Shown here piece after piece: positions 15,096 through 24,447 of a DNA stretch of 64,000 bases. Made by a program: the position numbers and the translations under genes. Numbering within the stretch: the stretch's first letter is position 1; the number at the start of each line of letters is the position of its first letter. Where the stretch lies: assembly GCA_010671905.1 (NCBI GenBank), contig JAAHII010000001.1:6658026-6722025 (forward strand), written 5' to 3'. Source of the DNA: Leptolyngbya sp. SIOISBB. Lineage in GTDB: Bacteria; Cyanobacteriota; Cyanobacteriia; Phormidesmidales; Phormidesmidaceae. The notes under the pieces are model-generated. The model saw only the letters and a list, made by a program, of their open reading frames with translations, searched no databases and had not been told where the DNA came from.

Positions 15096-17708
15096 ATGGC
15101 CACCAGCCCCGGTCTCATCGCCAAAAAGCCCATCTCGGTATGGAACAAACCGCTGAAGGCCAACTTCAAAGACCTCTTCAAAGCGTTGGGCAAAGCGGGG
15201 GTGGATACGGCAACAGGGCAGTGGATTGGCCTGGGCAAAGATACTGTGGATGCGCTCTCAGCCATTGGTCTGGAAAGCAACGAGCCGGAAGAACTCACCT
15301 GGGCGCTGATTTATAACTCGCTGACCAAGGCCATGGGCAGCATTATTAGCGACAGCCAGTTTTTGATGCAGGATATTCCGGCTGATCTGGATGGGGTGAG
15401 TGACAGCTTAGATTTATCGCTGGAGTCTCAGGAGCTGGAAATCTCCAGTCGTTTTTTTGAGCATCCGGAGCAGTTGCCAGTGCTTGCAGCCCTCAAAACG
15501 CCGCTTCGGCAGTGGCTGCAGGTGTTTGGCATTGAGCCCTATCAAGCGGAAGTGTTGAGCAATCGCCTGCCGACTTACTTTGTCTTTGCGCTAAATCAGG
15601 AATGGCGACGCGGGGCTCAAGACTATGCCCGCATTACCGCTGCGGTGCAGACGCCCTTTACCGCAGCGAGTGAACGCGAACATGGCTGGTGGCTTTACAA
15701 CGCTTGGCTGCAAAAGCAGATCCAAGAGCCGATGCTGTTTGAAGCGTTTGGCCTGGAAGAGGTCTATGTGCCGTTGCGAGGCTACTATCGCCGTAAGGGC
15801 AAAGGTAGCGCTGACGGTGAGGATGACTTTGTCGCTGAGCCTCACTCTGGCAGTCGCGAGCAACATATTCGGGTAGTGGTAGAGCTAGCAGCCTGTTTGC
15901 GACAGTGGCTGCAAACCGCCGACAAAAACGATGCCATCCGCATCATTAGCGGGGGGCCAGGTTCCGGCAAGTCCTCCTTTGCTAAAATCTTTGCCGCCCA
16001 CCATGCGGCCACGGCTGCCTTTCCGGTGCTGTTTGTGCCGCTGCACCAGTTCAACCCGGCGGGCGACTTGATTAAAGCAGTGGAAGAGTTTGTCCGCTAT
16101 GACGAATATCTCAAAGACAACCCCCTCGACCCGGATGATGAAAATTTGCGGCTGTTGGTGATTTTTGACGGGCTGGATGAGCTGGCACTGCAGGGCAAAC
16201 TGGCCAAGGAAGTGGCCCAAGAGTTTGTTCGTGAGGTGCAGAGCAAAGTCAGCCGCTTTAACTATCGCAAGACCCGCCTGCAGGTGCTGATCACCGGGCG
16301 CGAAGTGGCGGTGCAAGAATCCTTTAAAGAGCCGCAGCAGGTGTTGCATGTGCTGCCGTACTTTGTGCCCGAAGAGGCGCGGGAAAAGGAAAATGGTGAA
16401 CCCTATTTAGACACCGCTCAACAGTTGGCCCATGACCAGCGCCATGATTGGTGGCAAAAATATGGCGCAGCCACCCAACAGCCCTATACCGCCATGCCGG
16501 AAGCACTCGACCGGGGTAATCTGACAGAGATTACCGCGCAGCCGTTGCTGAATTATTTGGTGGCGTTGAGCTATGTGCAGGGCAAGCTCACGCTCACTGC
16601 CGAGACTAATCTGAATACGGTGTATGCCGACCTGCTGAATGCGGTGTATGAGCGGGGCTATGAAGATAAACGCCGCCATGTGGCCATTGGCGACATGTCC
16701 AAAGCGCACTTTGTGCGAGTGCTGGAAGAAATTGCCCTAGCGGCCTGGCATGGGGATGGTCGCACCACCACGGTTGAAGAGATCGAACGGCATTGCACCA
16801 GCAGCGGCCTGCAGCGGCTCTTGGAAACCTTTGAAGAAGGGGCCAAGGCCGGGGTAACCCGCCTGCTTGCAGCGTTTTATTTTCGGCAAAGCGGCGTGAA
16901 GGGCAATGAGCGCACATTTGAATTTACTCACAAGAGTTTTGGCGAATATTTGACCGCCTGTCGTATTGTGCGGGCGATGGAGCGCATTCAAAAGCAACTC
17001 GATCGGCGGCAGGAAGATATGGAAGAGGGCTGGGATGAGCGCGAGGCCCTGCTGCACTGGGCAGAGGTCTGCGGCCCCACCCGCATGGATAAGTATCTGC
17101 TGAGCTTTTTGCGCGCCGAAGTCGCCCTTCAAAATCCTGAGCAGGTGGCAAATTGGCAGCAAACCTTTGCGCACCTGATTGGGGTGATGCTGCGACAAGG
17201 CATGCCGATGGAAAAAGTAGAGCCGCCGTTGAAATTTCAGCAGGCGAATCAGTGGGCTATCAATGCGGAAGAGGCGTTACTGGCTGTCCTCAATGCCTGT
17301 GCGTTAATCACGCAAGTTGTCTCAACAATTGTCTGGCCCAGCCAAGAGGCTTTTAGCGCTTGGCTCAAACGACTGGAAGGGCAACGAATTGACGCAGTTA
17401 ATGTTGTCGCTCTTGAAAGCCTCAGTCAACTCGATTTAGATAGAACTATTCTTGACTTTCAAGATTTGTATGGAGCACACCTTCATGGAGCGCGCCTTAA
17501 GAGGGCGCAACTTTATGGAGTATGCCTTGATCGGGCGAGTCTTAATCGGGCGCGTCTTGAGGGGGCGCGTCTTGAGGGGGCGCGTCTTGAGGGGGCTGTT
17601 CTCACTGGCATCTCTTGGGATGAAGACACTAACTGGGAAGGTGTCACAGGGCTGGAGTCGGCCATTAATGTGCCAGAGGCGCTAAAGCAGCAGTTGGGGC
17701 TGGAGTAA
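15096..17708 (+). CDS. NACHT-type STAND NTPase with C-terminal pentapeptide repeats
   Basis: The protein has 870 residues. Residues 1-280 are an unassigned helical region that may hold an effector or adaptor. A NACHT NTPase follows with Walker A GGPGSGKSS near residue 286 and Walker B VIFDGLDELA near residue 355, where the double acidic pattern typifies NACHT. A helical region reaches about residue 780. The C-terminus has about ten pentapeptide units of the A(R/H/S)L type. STAND NTPases oligomerise on sensing a ligand, and bacterial NACHT proteins include anti-phage proteins. The sensor here would be the helical region plus pentapeptides. It appears monocistronic. Confidence 0.88.
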   Translation: MATSPGLIAKKPISVWNKPLKANFKDLFKALGKAGVDTATGQWIGLGKDTVDALSAIGLESNEPEELTWALIYNSLTKAMGSIISDSQFLMQDIPADLDGVSDSLDLSLESQELEISSRFFEHPEQLPVLAALKTPLRQWLQVFGIEPYQAEVLSNRLPTYFVFALNQEWRRGAQDYARITAAVQTPFTAASEREHGWWLYNAWLQKQIQEPMLFEAFGLEEVYVPLRGYYRRKGKGSADGEDDFVAEPHSGSREQHIRVVVELAACLRQWLQTADKNDAIRIISGGPGSGKSSFAKIFAAHHAATAAFPVLFVPLHQFNPAGDLIKAVEEFVRYDEYLKDNPLDPDDENLRLLVIFDGLDELALQGKLAKEVAQEFVREVQSKVSRFNYRKTRLQVLITGREVAVQESFKEPQQVLHVLPYFVPEEAREKENGEPYLDTAQQLAHDQRHDWWQKYGAATQQPYTAMPEALDRGNLTEITAQPLLNYLVALSYVQGKLTLTAETNLNTVYADLLNAVYERGYEDKRRHVAIGDMSKAHFVRVLEEIALAAWHGDGRTTTVEEIERHCTSSGLQRLLETFEEGAKAGVTRLLAAFYFRQSGVKGNERTFEFTHKSFGEYLTACRIVRAMERIQKQLDRRQEDMEEGWDEREALLHWAEVCGPTRMDKYLLSFLRAEVALQNPEQVANWQQTFAHLIGVMLRQGMPMEKVEPPLKFQQANQWAINAEEALLAVLNACALITQVVSTIVWPSQEAFSAWLKRLEGQRIDAVNVVALESLSQLDLDRTILDFQDLYGAHLHGARLKRAQLYGVCLDRASLNRARLEGARLEGARLEGAVLTGISWDEDTNWEGVTGLESAINVPEALKQQLGLE
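17545..17598 (+). repeat. Tandem 15-bp repeats encoding pentapeptide units
   Basis: Near-identical 15-base units of the form CGTCTTGAGGGGGCG occur three to four times in a row at the 3' end of the NACHT gene, preceded by diverged units. The identity at DNA level suggests recent expansion of the pentapeptide array. Confidence 0.8.
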
Positions 17709-17811
17709 TTGACGATTTTTGATCGCGGATTTTGGGTTGCTGCGACTGGGCATCGACGGCTTGCCCCGATCCGTTGGGGGTGCTGACCGCAGCCTGCCTC
17801 TAGGTTGATCG

Positions 17812-17847
17812 GTCTCGTGGGCTGGCTTGGCGATGTGGCTCAGGATT
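17812..17847. repeat. Degenerate direct repeat, copy 2 (flanks NACHT gene)
   Basis: This is the partner of 14868-14903. Unlike copy 1 it is not followed by a WMWEFGVMG-type ORF; the ATG in the matching position runs to a stop after four codons. Confidence 0.45.
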
Positions 17848-17973
17848 TAGAGAGTCATTCGCGACTCACCCTCCCAGATTGTTGCGCTTTTGCACATTCC
17901 GTCGCAGAGATCGTCAGCCTTTCGATAGGCTGATGGAAAGCATGAGTGACCCGAGTGGTGAGTCTTAACTGGC

Positions 17974-18400
17974 ATGGTGCAAGCAGCTTCGCAGTTAATG
18001 AGCTTTCAAGAGTTTCTGGCATGGAAGCCGGAGACCGGACGGTTCGAGCTGCACGATGGAGTCATTGTTGACATGCAGCCAACAGGTGCCCACGAACAGG
18101 TAGTTGGTCTGCTCAACCGTAAGCTCAATGTCATCATTGACCAAGCTGACTTAGCCGCCTTTATTCCTAACACTGCCCTACTCCGTCCGGAGAGTGCCGA
18201 GACTGGCTACAAGCCTGATGTGCTTCTCATTAACCAAACGGGTTTGGCTGACGAACCGCTGTGGGAGCGTGAATCGGTCATCACCCTGGGAAGTTCCGTC
18301 CAGCTCGTAGTCGAAGTCACCTCCACCAATTGGCCCGATGATTACGCCCGCAAGTTTGAAGATTACGAAGCCATGGGCATCCCGGAATATTGGATTTTGG
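17974..18400 (+). CDS. Uma2 family (DUF820) nuclease-fold protein, 5' exon
   Basis: The first 142 codons encode the PD-(D/E)XK-like fold of the cyanobacterial Uma2 family: FQEFLAWKPETGRFELHDG, the catalytic-type Asp of YKPDVLL, the Glu of LVVEVTS, and KFEDYEAMGIPEYWIL. The frame then meets the group II intron boundary at 18401. Without splicing it would stop at 18411. Joined to 20800-20984 it restores a normal Uma2 protein of about 204 residues. Uma2 proteins are abundant in cyanobacteria and their biological role is unclear. Confidence 0.85.
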
Positions 18401-20799
18401 GTGCGACGTGAAAGCTGTACCTGCTGACTGAGAGGCCGTCCTCTCTGGGGAATTCTTGCTCCCCATCGTCCCGTAACGGGGTCAATGACCCTGCCTACAT
18501 TGGTAGTAAGTAATGAATCCAATGGAATGCAAGGCACGCAAGCCTGACCTCTGGCAGCCTCCAGCCGGAGCGAGTGCAAGACGAAGACTGTGAAGGGTTA
18601 ACGGAAGTGAATCATCGTAAGTGTCGTCACAGTAGCCGAGTGAAAGAGGCTGAAACACTCTGACCAAAAGGTAAGTGGGTGGGCGGTCAAAGTCTATTAG
18701 TTGACCGTGCAGGAACCGAACTCCCACCGGCATATAGATGGAACCCCACACCGTCGTAGGTCACAGGTAGGGAACACGGTAAGCCCGATAGGGTCTGGGG
18801 CAGAGGTCGATAGCCCCAGTAAGCCGGTCTGTAAAGGCGGCAGAACTCCCTAGCGGGTAAAGGAAACTGGAGAAAGCGAAAGCTGCGGGTAATGCCGTAG
18901 ATAGGGGTTCAGGCTTTGCCCTAGACCGAAAGGTCGCAGACTTCCAGTGGGTCTTCACCGATCAAGCAAAGTAAGGGAACCTAATCGTTGGTGAAAGATA
19001 GAGCCGCGAGCGGCATCGGAGCGACGACAGCGCGAGTGGACTGGCACAGTATCGACTGGAAGCGAGTCAACCAGCGGGTGCGGAACCTGAGACGGCGCAT
19101 TTATCGGGCGAGCCAACAGCAGCAGTGGAATCGGGTGAGAAGCCTGATGAAACTGATGCTACGAAGTTACGCCAATGTGTTGTGGTCAGTGCGGCGAGTC
19201 ACGCAACTGAATGCCGGACGCCAGACGGCAGGCATTGATGGCCATACCGCGTTAACGCCCGCCCAGCGGGTAAACCTGGTGCATCAGATGTCGCTTTATG
19301 CGCCGCATCAAGTGCGTCCAGCCCGACGGATATATATCCCCAAGGCGAACGGCAAACGGCGTCCTCTGGGAATCCCCTGTGTTCTTGAGCGCGTGGCGCA
19401 AAGCCTCGTCAAGAATGCACTGGAACCCAGTTGGGAAGCTCGTTTTGAAGCACACAGCTACGGGTTTAGGCCCGGACGCAGTGCCCAGGACGCTATCGAC
19501 CAAACGTGGATTCGCCTCAACAAAGGTCATGACAGTTGGATACTCGATGCCGATATCAAAAGTGCGTTTGATACCATCAGCCATGACTTCATTCTCGATG
19601 CCATTGGGCTCTGTCCCGGTCGTGAATGGATTCGGCAATGGTTGAAGGCTGGATATCTGGAAGCGGAGGTGTTTCATCCGACCGATGCGGGCACTCCGCA
19701 AGGCGGCGTCATCTCTCCGCTCCTCGCCAATATTGCCCTTGATGGCATGGGTGAGCTTTTGGGTCAGTTCCGTGACCGCAAAGCCTTCCCCCGCACCGAA
19801 GCGGGTCGGGAGGGGCAAGTTGGATACCGCTAGGTCACCCGCTACGGGTTCATCCGCTATGCCGACGACTTTTTAGTCACGGCTCGCAGCCGCGAAGCGC
19901 TTGAAACCGTCGTCCCGCTCCTGCAAGACTGGCTCCAGCAGCGCGGGCTGATGCTCCATCCGGAGAAGACGCGCATTGTCCACAAAGACGATGGCTTTGA
20001 TTTCTTGGGGTTCCATATCCAATCCCGACAAGGAAAGTGCTTAATTACCCCCCAGGTGGCGAAGGTGAAAGCCAAACTGCAAGTGCTACGAGCCTGGCTC
20101 AAGGCGCATCTGCACACTTCACCGGCCCTGGTCATCCGTTTTCTCAACCCGATTTTGCAGGGTTGGGGACGCTACTATCGCCATGTCGTCAGTAAGCGGG
20201 TTTTCAATGCCATGGATGACCAACTCTGGCGCGCGATTTGGCGGTGGTGCCTCAGACGGCATCCCAACAAATCCAAAACCTGGGTGGCTAAGCGCTACTT
20301 CAAAGCCTTTGGCTATCGGCATTGGGTGTTTGCTGCCAACGTACAGACGCCAACCGACGGCGACAAGTCCATCTCATTGTTTCGGCTTGATTCCTTAACC
20401 ATTGAGCGACATGTCAAAGTCAAAGGCACGGCCTCACCGGATGATCCTGAACTCCACGACTACTGGCAACAGCGTCAACAGCGGCACGGCAAGCGGTATT
20501 GGAGTCGCGGCTCCACTTATTATCGCCTTGCCCAAAGTCAACATTGGCGGTGTCCAGTTTGTGGTGAAGCTCTCATCAATGGCGAGGAAGTCCATGCTCA
20601 TCACCGCTCCCCGGTGAGGATGGGTGGCATGAGTCTGGACGAAAATCTACAATTGCTCCATCATGCCTGTCATCGGCAAGTGCATGGCAAGGCTAAAACG
20701 CTCGTTGGTTCGCAGAGGGCTTGAGCCGGATGAGGGGAAACTATCAAGTCCGGTTCTTAGGGGGGAGAGGGGCAGCGATGTCTTTCTCTCCTACCCAAC
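18401..20799 (+). mobile_element. Group II intron inserted in a Uma2 gene
   Basis: The 5' end is GTGCGACGTGAAAG, the group II GUGYG boundary. The 3' end has a domain V-like hairpin near 20722-20756 (GAGCCGGATGAGG pairing with AAGTCCGGTTCT), then a domain VI stem, and the boundary ...CTACCCAAC ending in AY. Between lie about 590 bases of ribozyme domains I-III and an intron-encoded protein. Removing 18401-20799 rejoins the Uma2 frame exactly (…EYWIL|E-HYQGLGG). The boundaries come from consensus ends and frame logic; the 3' junction could move by a few bases. Confidence 0.88.
18988..20724 (+). pseudogene. ltrA: Group II intron-encoded reverse transcriptase/maturase with HNH domain, internal amber stop
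   Basis: A single frame from TTG 18988 (GTG 18991 is also possible) to 20724 would encode about 578 residues. It contains RT blocks (RRIYIPKANGKRRPLGIP, YGFRPGRSAQDA, ILDADIKSAFDTI, GTPQGGVISPLLANIAL), the catalytic YADD in FIRYADDFLVTA, a maturase domain X with LQGWGRYYRHV, and an HNH nuclease (CPVCGEAL, HAHHRSPVRMGG, LLHHACH). One TAG at 19831-19833 interrupts it 10 codons before YADD; everything else is intact. Unless the stop is suppressed or is an error, the intron cannot move using its own protein. Confidence 0.85.
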
Positions 20800-20984
20800 A
20801 ACATTATCAAGGGTTAGGGGGCCGACGATATATCGGCAATCCTAAACAACCCACTGTTACCGTCTGCCAGCTGATTAATGGCGTTTATCAAACGCAGCTC
20901 TTTCGTCGAGGGGAATCCTTGGATTCACCCCAGTTCCCCACCTTGAGCCTCACCACCACCCAACTGTTTGACGCCGGGACATGA
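20800..20984 (+). CDS. Uma2 family protein, 3' exon
   Basis: This is the remaining C-terminal part of the Uma2 gene: YQGLGGRRYIGNPKQPTVTV, then QLINGVYQTQLFRRGE and FPTLSLTTTQLFDAG, the standard end of the family. There is no start codon of its own other than one inside the intron. The frame agrees with the 5' exon only after intron removal. Confidence 0.85.
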
Positions 20985-20986
20985 AA

Positions 20987-21024
20987 AATGGCTGTCATCT
21001 GCAGACAACAGCCATTCCCTTTTT
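20987..21024. terminator. Terminator after the Uma2 gene
   Basis: AATGGCTGT (20987-20995) pairs with ACAGCCATT (21008-21016), followed by CCCTTTTT. It begins right after the Uma2 stop codon. With the A-run on the left arm it can also serve the reverse strand. Confidence 0.75.
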
Positions 21025-21038
21025 ACGTATCTCAACCG

Positions 21039-21221
21039 CTAGGAATACTGACTTGGCATCGGGTACTCCTGATTGAGGAACCAGTTGCCCACTTCTCGAC
21101 CCTTGTAGGCACGCGGATCATGCAAGGAGAAGGTGCGCAGGTCGCACCAGTAGCGATCGAAGCCATAGCGTGATGAGCCAGCACGGGCACCCATGACGTC
21201 GAAGATTTCGTTGGTCACGCG
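21039..21221 (-). pseudogene. 3' remnant of an acyl-CoA dehydrogenase-like flavoprotein gene
   Basis: The reverse strand encodes about 60 residues, including NEIFDVMGARAGSSRYGFDR, YWCDLRTFSLHDPRAYKG and REVGNWFLNQEYP, then a stop. This closely follows the C-terminal end of acyl-CoA dehydrogenase-fold proteins, especially the SfnB/DszC-like branch with the DRYWR-xxRTxxLHDP signature. No upstream part of the gene exists in this window; 21222 onward is unrelated low-complexity sequence and then guaA. I read it as a leftover of a deleted gene, possibly lost when neighbouring mobile DNA arrived. Confidence 0.75.
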
Positions 21222-21392
21222 TAGCCCCGCCTTTCCCCCCTTGCTCCCCTGGCCCCTTGTTCATCACAAATGGCACGCAAATTTACGCCGTTGTGTACTA
21301 GGGGAACTGCGTTCAGAAGATGAAGATCACCTCCTCACTTAAAAAGAGAAGAGCGATTACCCACCCCAAGTCAAGCTCCCCAATTGCGCCGC

Positions 21393-23006
21393 TTATTCCC
21401 ACTCGATGGTTCCAGGGGGCTTAGAAGTAATGTCATACACCACGCGGTTGACGCCCTCTACTTCGTTGACAATGCGGTTGGAAATCGCTTCCAGCAGATC
21501 GTAGGGAGCACGAGACCAATCGGCCGTCATGCCGTCCTCACTGGAGACGCAGCGCAACACGATCGGATACGCATAAGTCCGCTGGTCGCCCATCACACCG
21601 ACGCTACGCACGGGTAGCAGCACGGCAAAAGCTTGCCAAAAGTCATGATACATCCCGCGAATGCGGATCTCTTCGCGGACGATATAGTCAGCGTCGCGCA
21701 GGATGTTGAGTTTCTCGGCGGTGACTTCACCCAAAATCCGAATCGCTAGCCCCGGCCCCGGGAAAGGATGGCGACGAACGATTTCTTCAGGCAGCCCGAG
21801 CGATCGCCCAAGCTTGCGCACTTCATCTTTGAAAAGCTTCCGCAGCGGTTCCACCAGCTTGAACTGCAGGTCTTTGGGTAAGCCACCAACATTGTGATGA
21901 CTCTTGATTTTGACCGCGACGCGCTCACCAGTTTTGGGATCAACATTGGTATCGGCGGACTCAATCACATCGGGATACAGCGTGCCTTGGGCGAGATAAT
22001 CAAAGGGACCGAGGCGCCGAGACTCTTCTTCAAATACGCGGATAAATTCATGCCCAATGCGCTTGCGCTTCACTTCGGGATCGGTGACGCCATTTACTTT
22101 TTCGAGGAAGCGATCGCGGGCATTCACGTAGCTCACGTTGATGTGAAATTCTTCTTCAAACAGCTTTACCAGGCGCTCTGGTTCCCCTTTCCGCATAAAG
22201 CCCTGGTCAATAAACATGCAGGTCAATTTGTCGCCAATGGCGCGGTTGAGCAAAAAGGCCAGCGTCGAAGAATCAACCCCGCCAGAGAGCGCGAGGAGGA
22301 CGCGACGATCTCCCACTCTCGCCCGCACTTCCCGAATCGCCTCTTCAATGAAGGCTTCAGTCGTCCAAGTGGGCTGGCATTCACAAATGTGATAAACAAA
22401 ATTGCGGATCAACGCCTGACCACCAATGGAATGCACCACTTCGGGGTGAAACTGCACGCCGTAGAATTTGCGCTCATGATCCGCGATCGCGGCGCTTGGG
22501 GTGTTGTCTGTATGGGCCAGCACTTCAAAGCCGCTCGGCATCTGCGTGACGGAATCACCGTGGCTCATCCACATGGTGGTGCCATCTTCAACATTCGTCA
22601 GTAAATCCGTCGGGTCATCGATCCAGAGAGAGGCCTTGCCGTATTCGGCTCGCTGAGCCCGCTCAACCTGGCCCCCCAACTGCTGCACCATCAGTTGCAT
22701 GCCGTAGCAGACGCCTAAGATCGGAATCCCTAAATTCCAAATTTCGGGGTCACAATGGGGCGCTCCCTCGTCATAGACAGAATTCGGCCCGCCGGACAAA
22801 ATAATGCCTTGCGGATTCAACTGCTTCAGCTGTTCTACTGAGGTCCGGTACGACAAGACTTCTGAATAAACCTCGGTCTCGCGAATGCGGCGAGCAATCA
22901 GTTCCGAATATTGAGAGCCAAAATCAAGAATGACTAACATTTGCCGATTGATTGCAGTGGTGCTGGGTTCGGTAGGCGTCGTGGGAGTCTCAGTTTGGGA
23001 AGTCAC
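21393..23006 (-). CDS. guaA: GMP synthase (glutamine-hydrolysing)
   Basis: This makes GMP from XMP, glutamine and ATP. N-terminal class I amidotransferase: [16 protein letters not shown], nucleophile Cys in ILGVCYGMQ, His/Glu in QFHPEVVHS. Then an ATP-pyrophosphatase with P-loop LSGGVDSS, and the C-terminal dimerisation domain ending [12 protein letters not shown] 23006 is chosen because AGGA precedes it and cyanobacterial GuaA proteins share this short Thr/Pro-rich leader. An upstream ATG at 23069 would add an unsupported extension. It follows cbiD on the same strand after about 200 bases, a neighbourhood I recall from other cyanobacteria. Confidence 0.97.
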   Translation of the reverse strand: MTSQTETPTTPTEPSTTAINRQMLVILDFGSQYSELIARRIRETEVYSEVLSYRTSVEQLKQLNPQGIILSGGPNSVYDEGAPHCDPEIWNLGIPILGVCYGMQLMVQQLGGQVERAQRAEYGKASLWIDDPTDLLTNVEDGTTMWMSHGDSVTQMPSGFEVLAHTDNTPSAAIADHERKFYGVQFHPEVVHSIGGQALIRNFVYHICECQPTWTTEAFIEEAIREVRARVGDRRVLLALSGGVDSSTLAFLLNRAIGDKLTCMFIDQGFMRKGEPERLVKLFEEEFHINVSYVNARDRFLEKVNGVTDPEVKRKRIGHEFIRVFEEESRRLGPFDYLAQGTLYPDVIESADTNVDPKTGERVAVKIKSHHNVGGLPKDLQFKLVEPLRKLFKDEVRKLGRSLGLPEEIVRRHPFPGPGLAIRILGEVTAEKLNILRDADYIVREEIRIRGMYHDFWQAFAVLLPVRSVGVMGDQRTYAYPIVLRCVSSEDGMTADWSRAPYDLLEAISNRIVNEVEGVNRVVYDITSKPPGTIEWE

Positions 23007-23210
23007 GGCAGGAGTCCTGTAATTGTCAATAAACGGGAACGATGGCGGCTTGGTGATGTAACATCTCAAGCGCCGAAATCAATCAACACAGCGGGGCTAG
23101 CTCAGAAAATGTCGCTAAATCTTTTGAACGGAATGATAACGAGTTTTATCAGTTCTCGATCACCCGACAGCAAAACGAAAAGAGTAGGAGGCTTCAAAAA
23201 GTTATTCCTA

Positions 23211-24356
23211 TCACCTTACCAAAATAGACTGCAGGAGTGTTGCTCCGCGATCGCTCATGGCCACAATTTCCCGCTGGCGGTCAAAGACGGCTGAGCCGAC
23301 GGTGAGCGTGCGGTCAGCATGCGCCTGGATATAGGCGATCGCCCGAGCATCAATCCGTTCGACGAGACTTTGGTAGACCGGCTTGACCCAATGTTTGTGA
23401 TGGGTTTGTTCCAACTGTTGCAACTGGGTTAAGCCCGCCTCAATTGTTTCGGCGGCGAGTAATCGTTGCACCTCTACGGTGGGGAGTCCTTGGGTAGCGG
23501 CGATCGCGCTCAAAATTTCTTGCCGCCCATCGGCAACATAATGATGGGTGTGAAAAATGCCTCCCGCCAATTTGATCAGTTTGCCATGATAGCCCAATAA
23601 CAAGATGCCTTGCACACCAGACAGTGCGGCTTCAACCAGCAGTGGCCCCATCCAGTTACCCGTTTTTACCCGCTGCTCCGATGGAATGCCCAGCTTCAGC
23701 GCTCGATCCAGCCCATTTTCGCCCACACAAAATACCAGCGAGTCAAACTGCTGGGCTTTGTCGCGCACCGTTTGACGAAAGGCGTCGAGCTGTCCGGGGG
23801 CACTCAGAGGCTCGGAAATGCCCGATGTGCCTAACAAAGACAGACCATCTACCACCCCAAAGGCAGCGTTGGAGGTGCGTAGCGCCAGCGATCGCCCCTC
23901 CGGCAAAATGATGGTTACCCGCAAAGTTTTTTGCGGGGGTAGTAACGGTTCCAGATTTCGTCTCAATATAGTTCTGGCGTAGGCGTACACTGCCGGTTGG
24001 TGATCCTGATGAACCAACCGCCCCAGTCCGTCGCCCCCCATGATGGCAATACGCTCCGTTGACGCCGCAGTTCCCCAACTCACGACAGCCCAAACCGGCG
24101 TATGACGTGTCAGGTCGAGGTTGTCACCAGGGTCGCTACGGGTAATCGCTAAAGCTGAACCGTCGGGCAATGCCGCCACCTGTTCAACGGGAATCGTCGC
24201 CGTCGTCTCTGGGTTTACCAAATGGACATCGACAGTTGTGATGGTCTTTTCACCCTCCACAAGTTTTTGCAGAGCTGCGATCGCGCTAGCACAAGCAAAT
24301 ACGGGCAACGTGAAGCCAGTTCTGGGTGCTGGCAATGAATTCGTATCGGATGGCAT
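23211..24356 (-). CDS. cbiD: Cobalt-precorrin-5B (C1)-methyltransferase
   Basis: The 381-residue protein matches CbiD of the anaerobic cobalamin pathway, which methylates C1 of the corrin ring using S-adenosylmethionine. Features seen: RTGFTLPVFACASAIAAL at the N-terminus, ITRSDPGDNLDLTRHTPVWA, GLSLLGTSGISEPLS and LLLGYHGKLIKLAGGIFHTHH. Length is typical. It is divergent from moaA with a gap of only about 90 bases, so both promoters lie there. Only the placement next to guaA gives context; no other cobalamin gene is in the window. Confidence 0.93.
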   Translation of the reverse strand: MPSDTNSLPAPRTGFTLPVFACASAIAALQKLVEGEKTITTVDVHLVNPETTATIPVEQVAALPDGSALAITRSDPGDNLDLTRHTPVWAVVSWGTAASTERIAIMGGDGLGRLVHQDHQPAVYAYARTILRRNLEPLLPPQKTLRVTIILPEGRSLALRTSNAAFGVVDGLSLLGTSGISEPLSAPGQLDAFRQTVRDKAQQFDSLVFCVGENGLDRALKLGIPSEQRVKTGNWMGPLLVEAALSGVQGILLLGYHGKLIKLAGGIFHTHHYVADGRQEILSAIAATQGLPTVEVQRLLAAETIEAGLTQLQQLEQTHHKHWVKPVYQSLVERIDARAIAYIQAHADRTLTVGSAVFDRQREIVAMSDRGATLLQSILVR

Positions 24357-24447
24357 ACTTTGACAATAAAAATGTTGTTAAAGTGAAGGGCGATCGCGAA
24401 TAGTGCGCGATCTTTTACCCGTTTATTGTCCGTCGGATTGCCTGTTT

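Noticed and set aside
16737-17198. 153-codon reverse ORF inside the NACHT gene
   Set aside because: Opposite-strand shadow of a gene with clear NTPase motifs.
17545-17598. Short tandem repeats considered as a CRISPR-like array
   Set aside because: Units are 15 bp with no spacers and encode pentapeptide repeats in frame.
23092-23120. GGGGCTAGCTCAG-like stretch considered as the start of a tRNA
   Set aside because: No matching acceptor arm, anticodon stem or TPsiC sequence follows at the required spacing.
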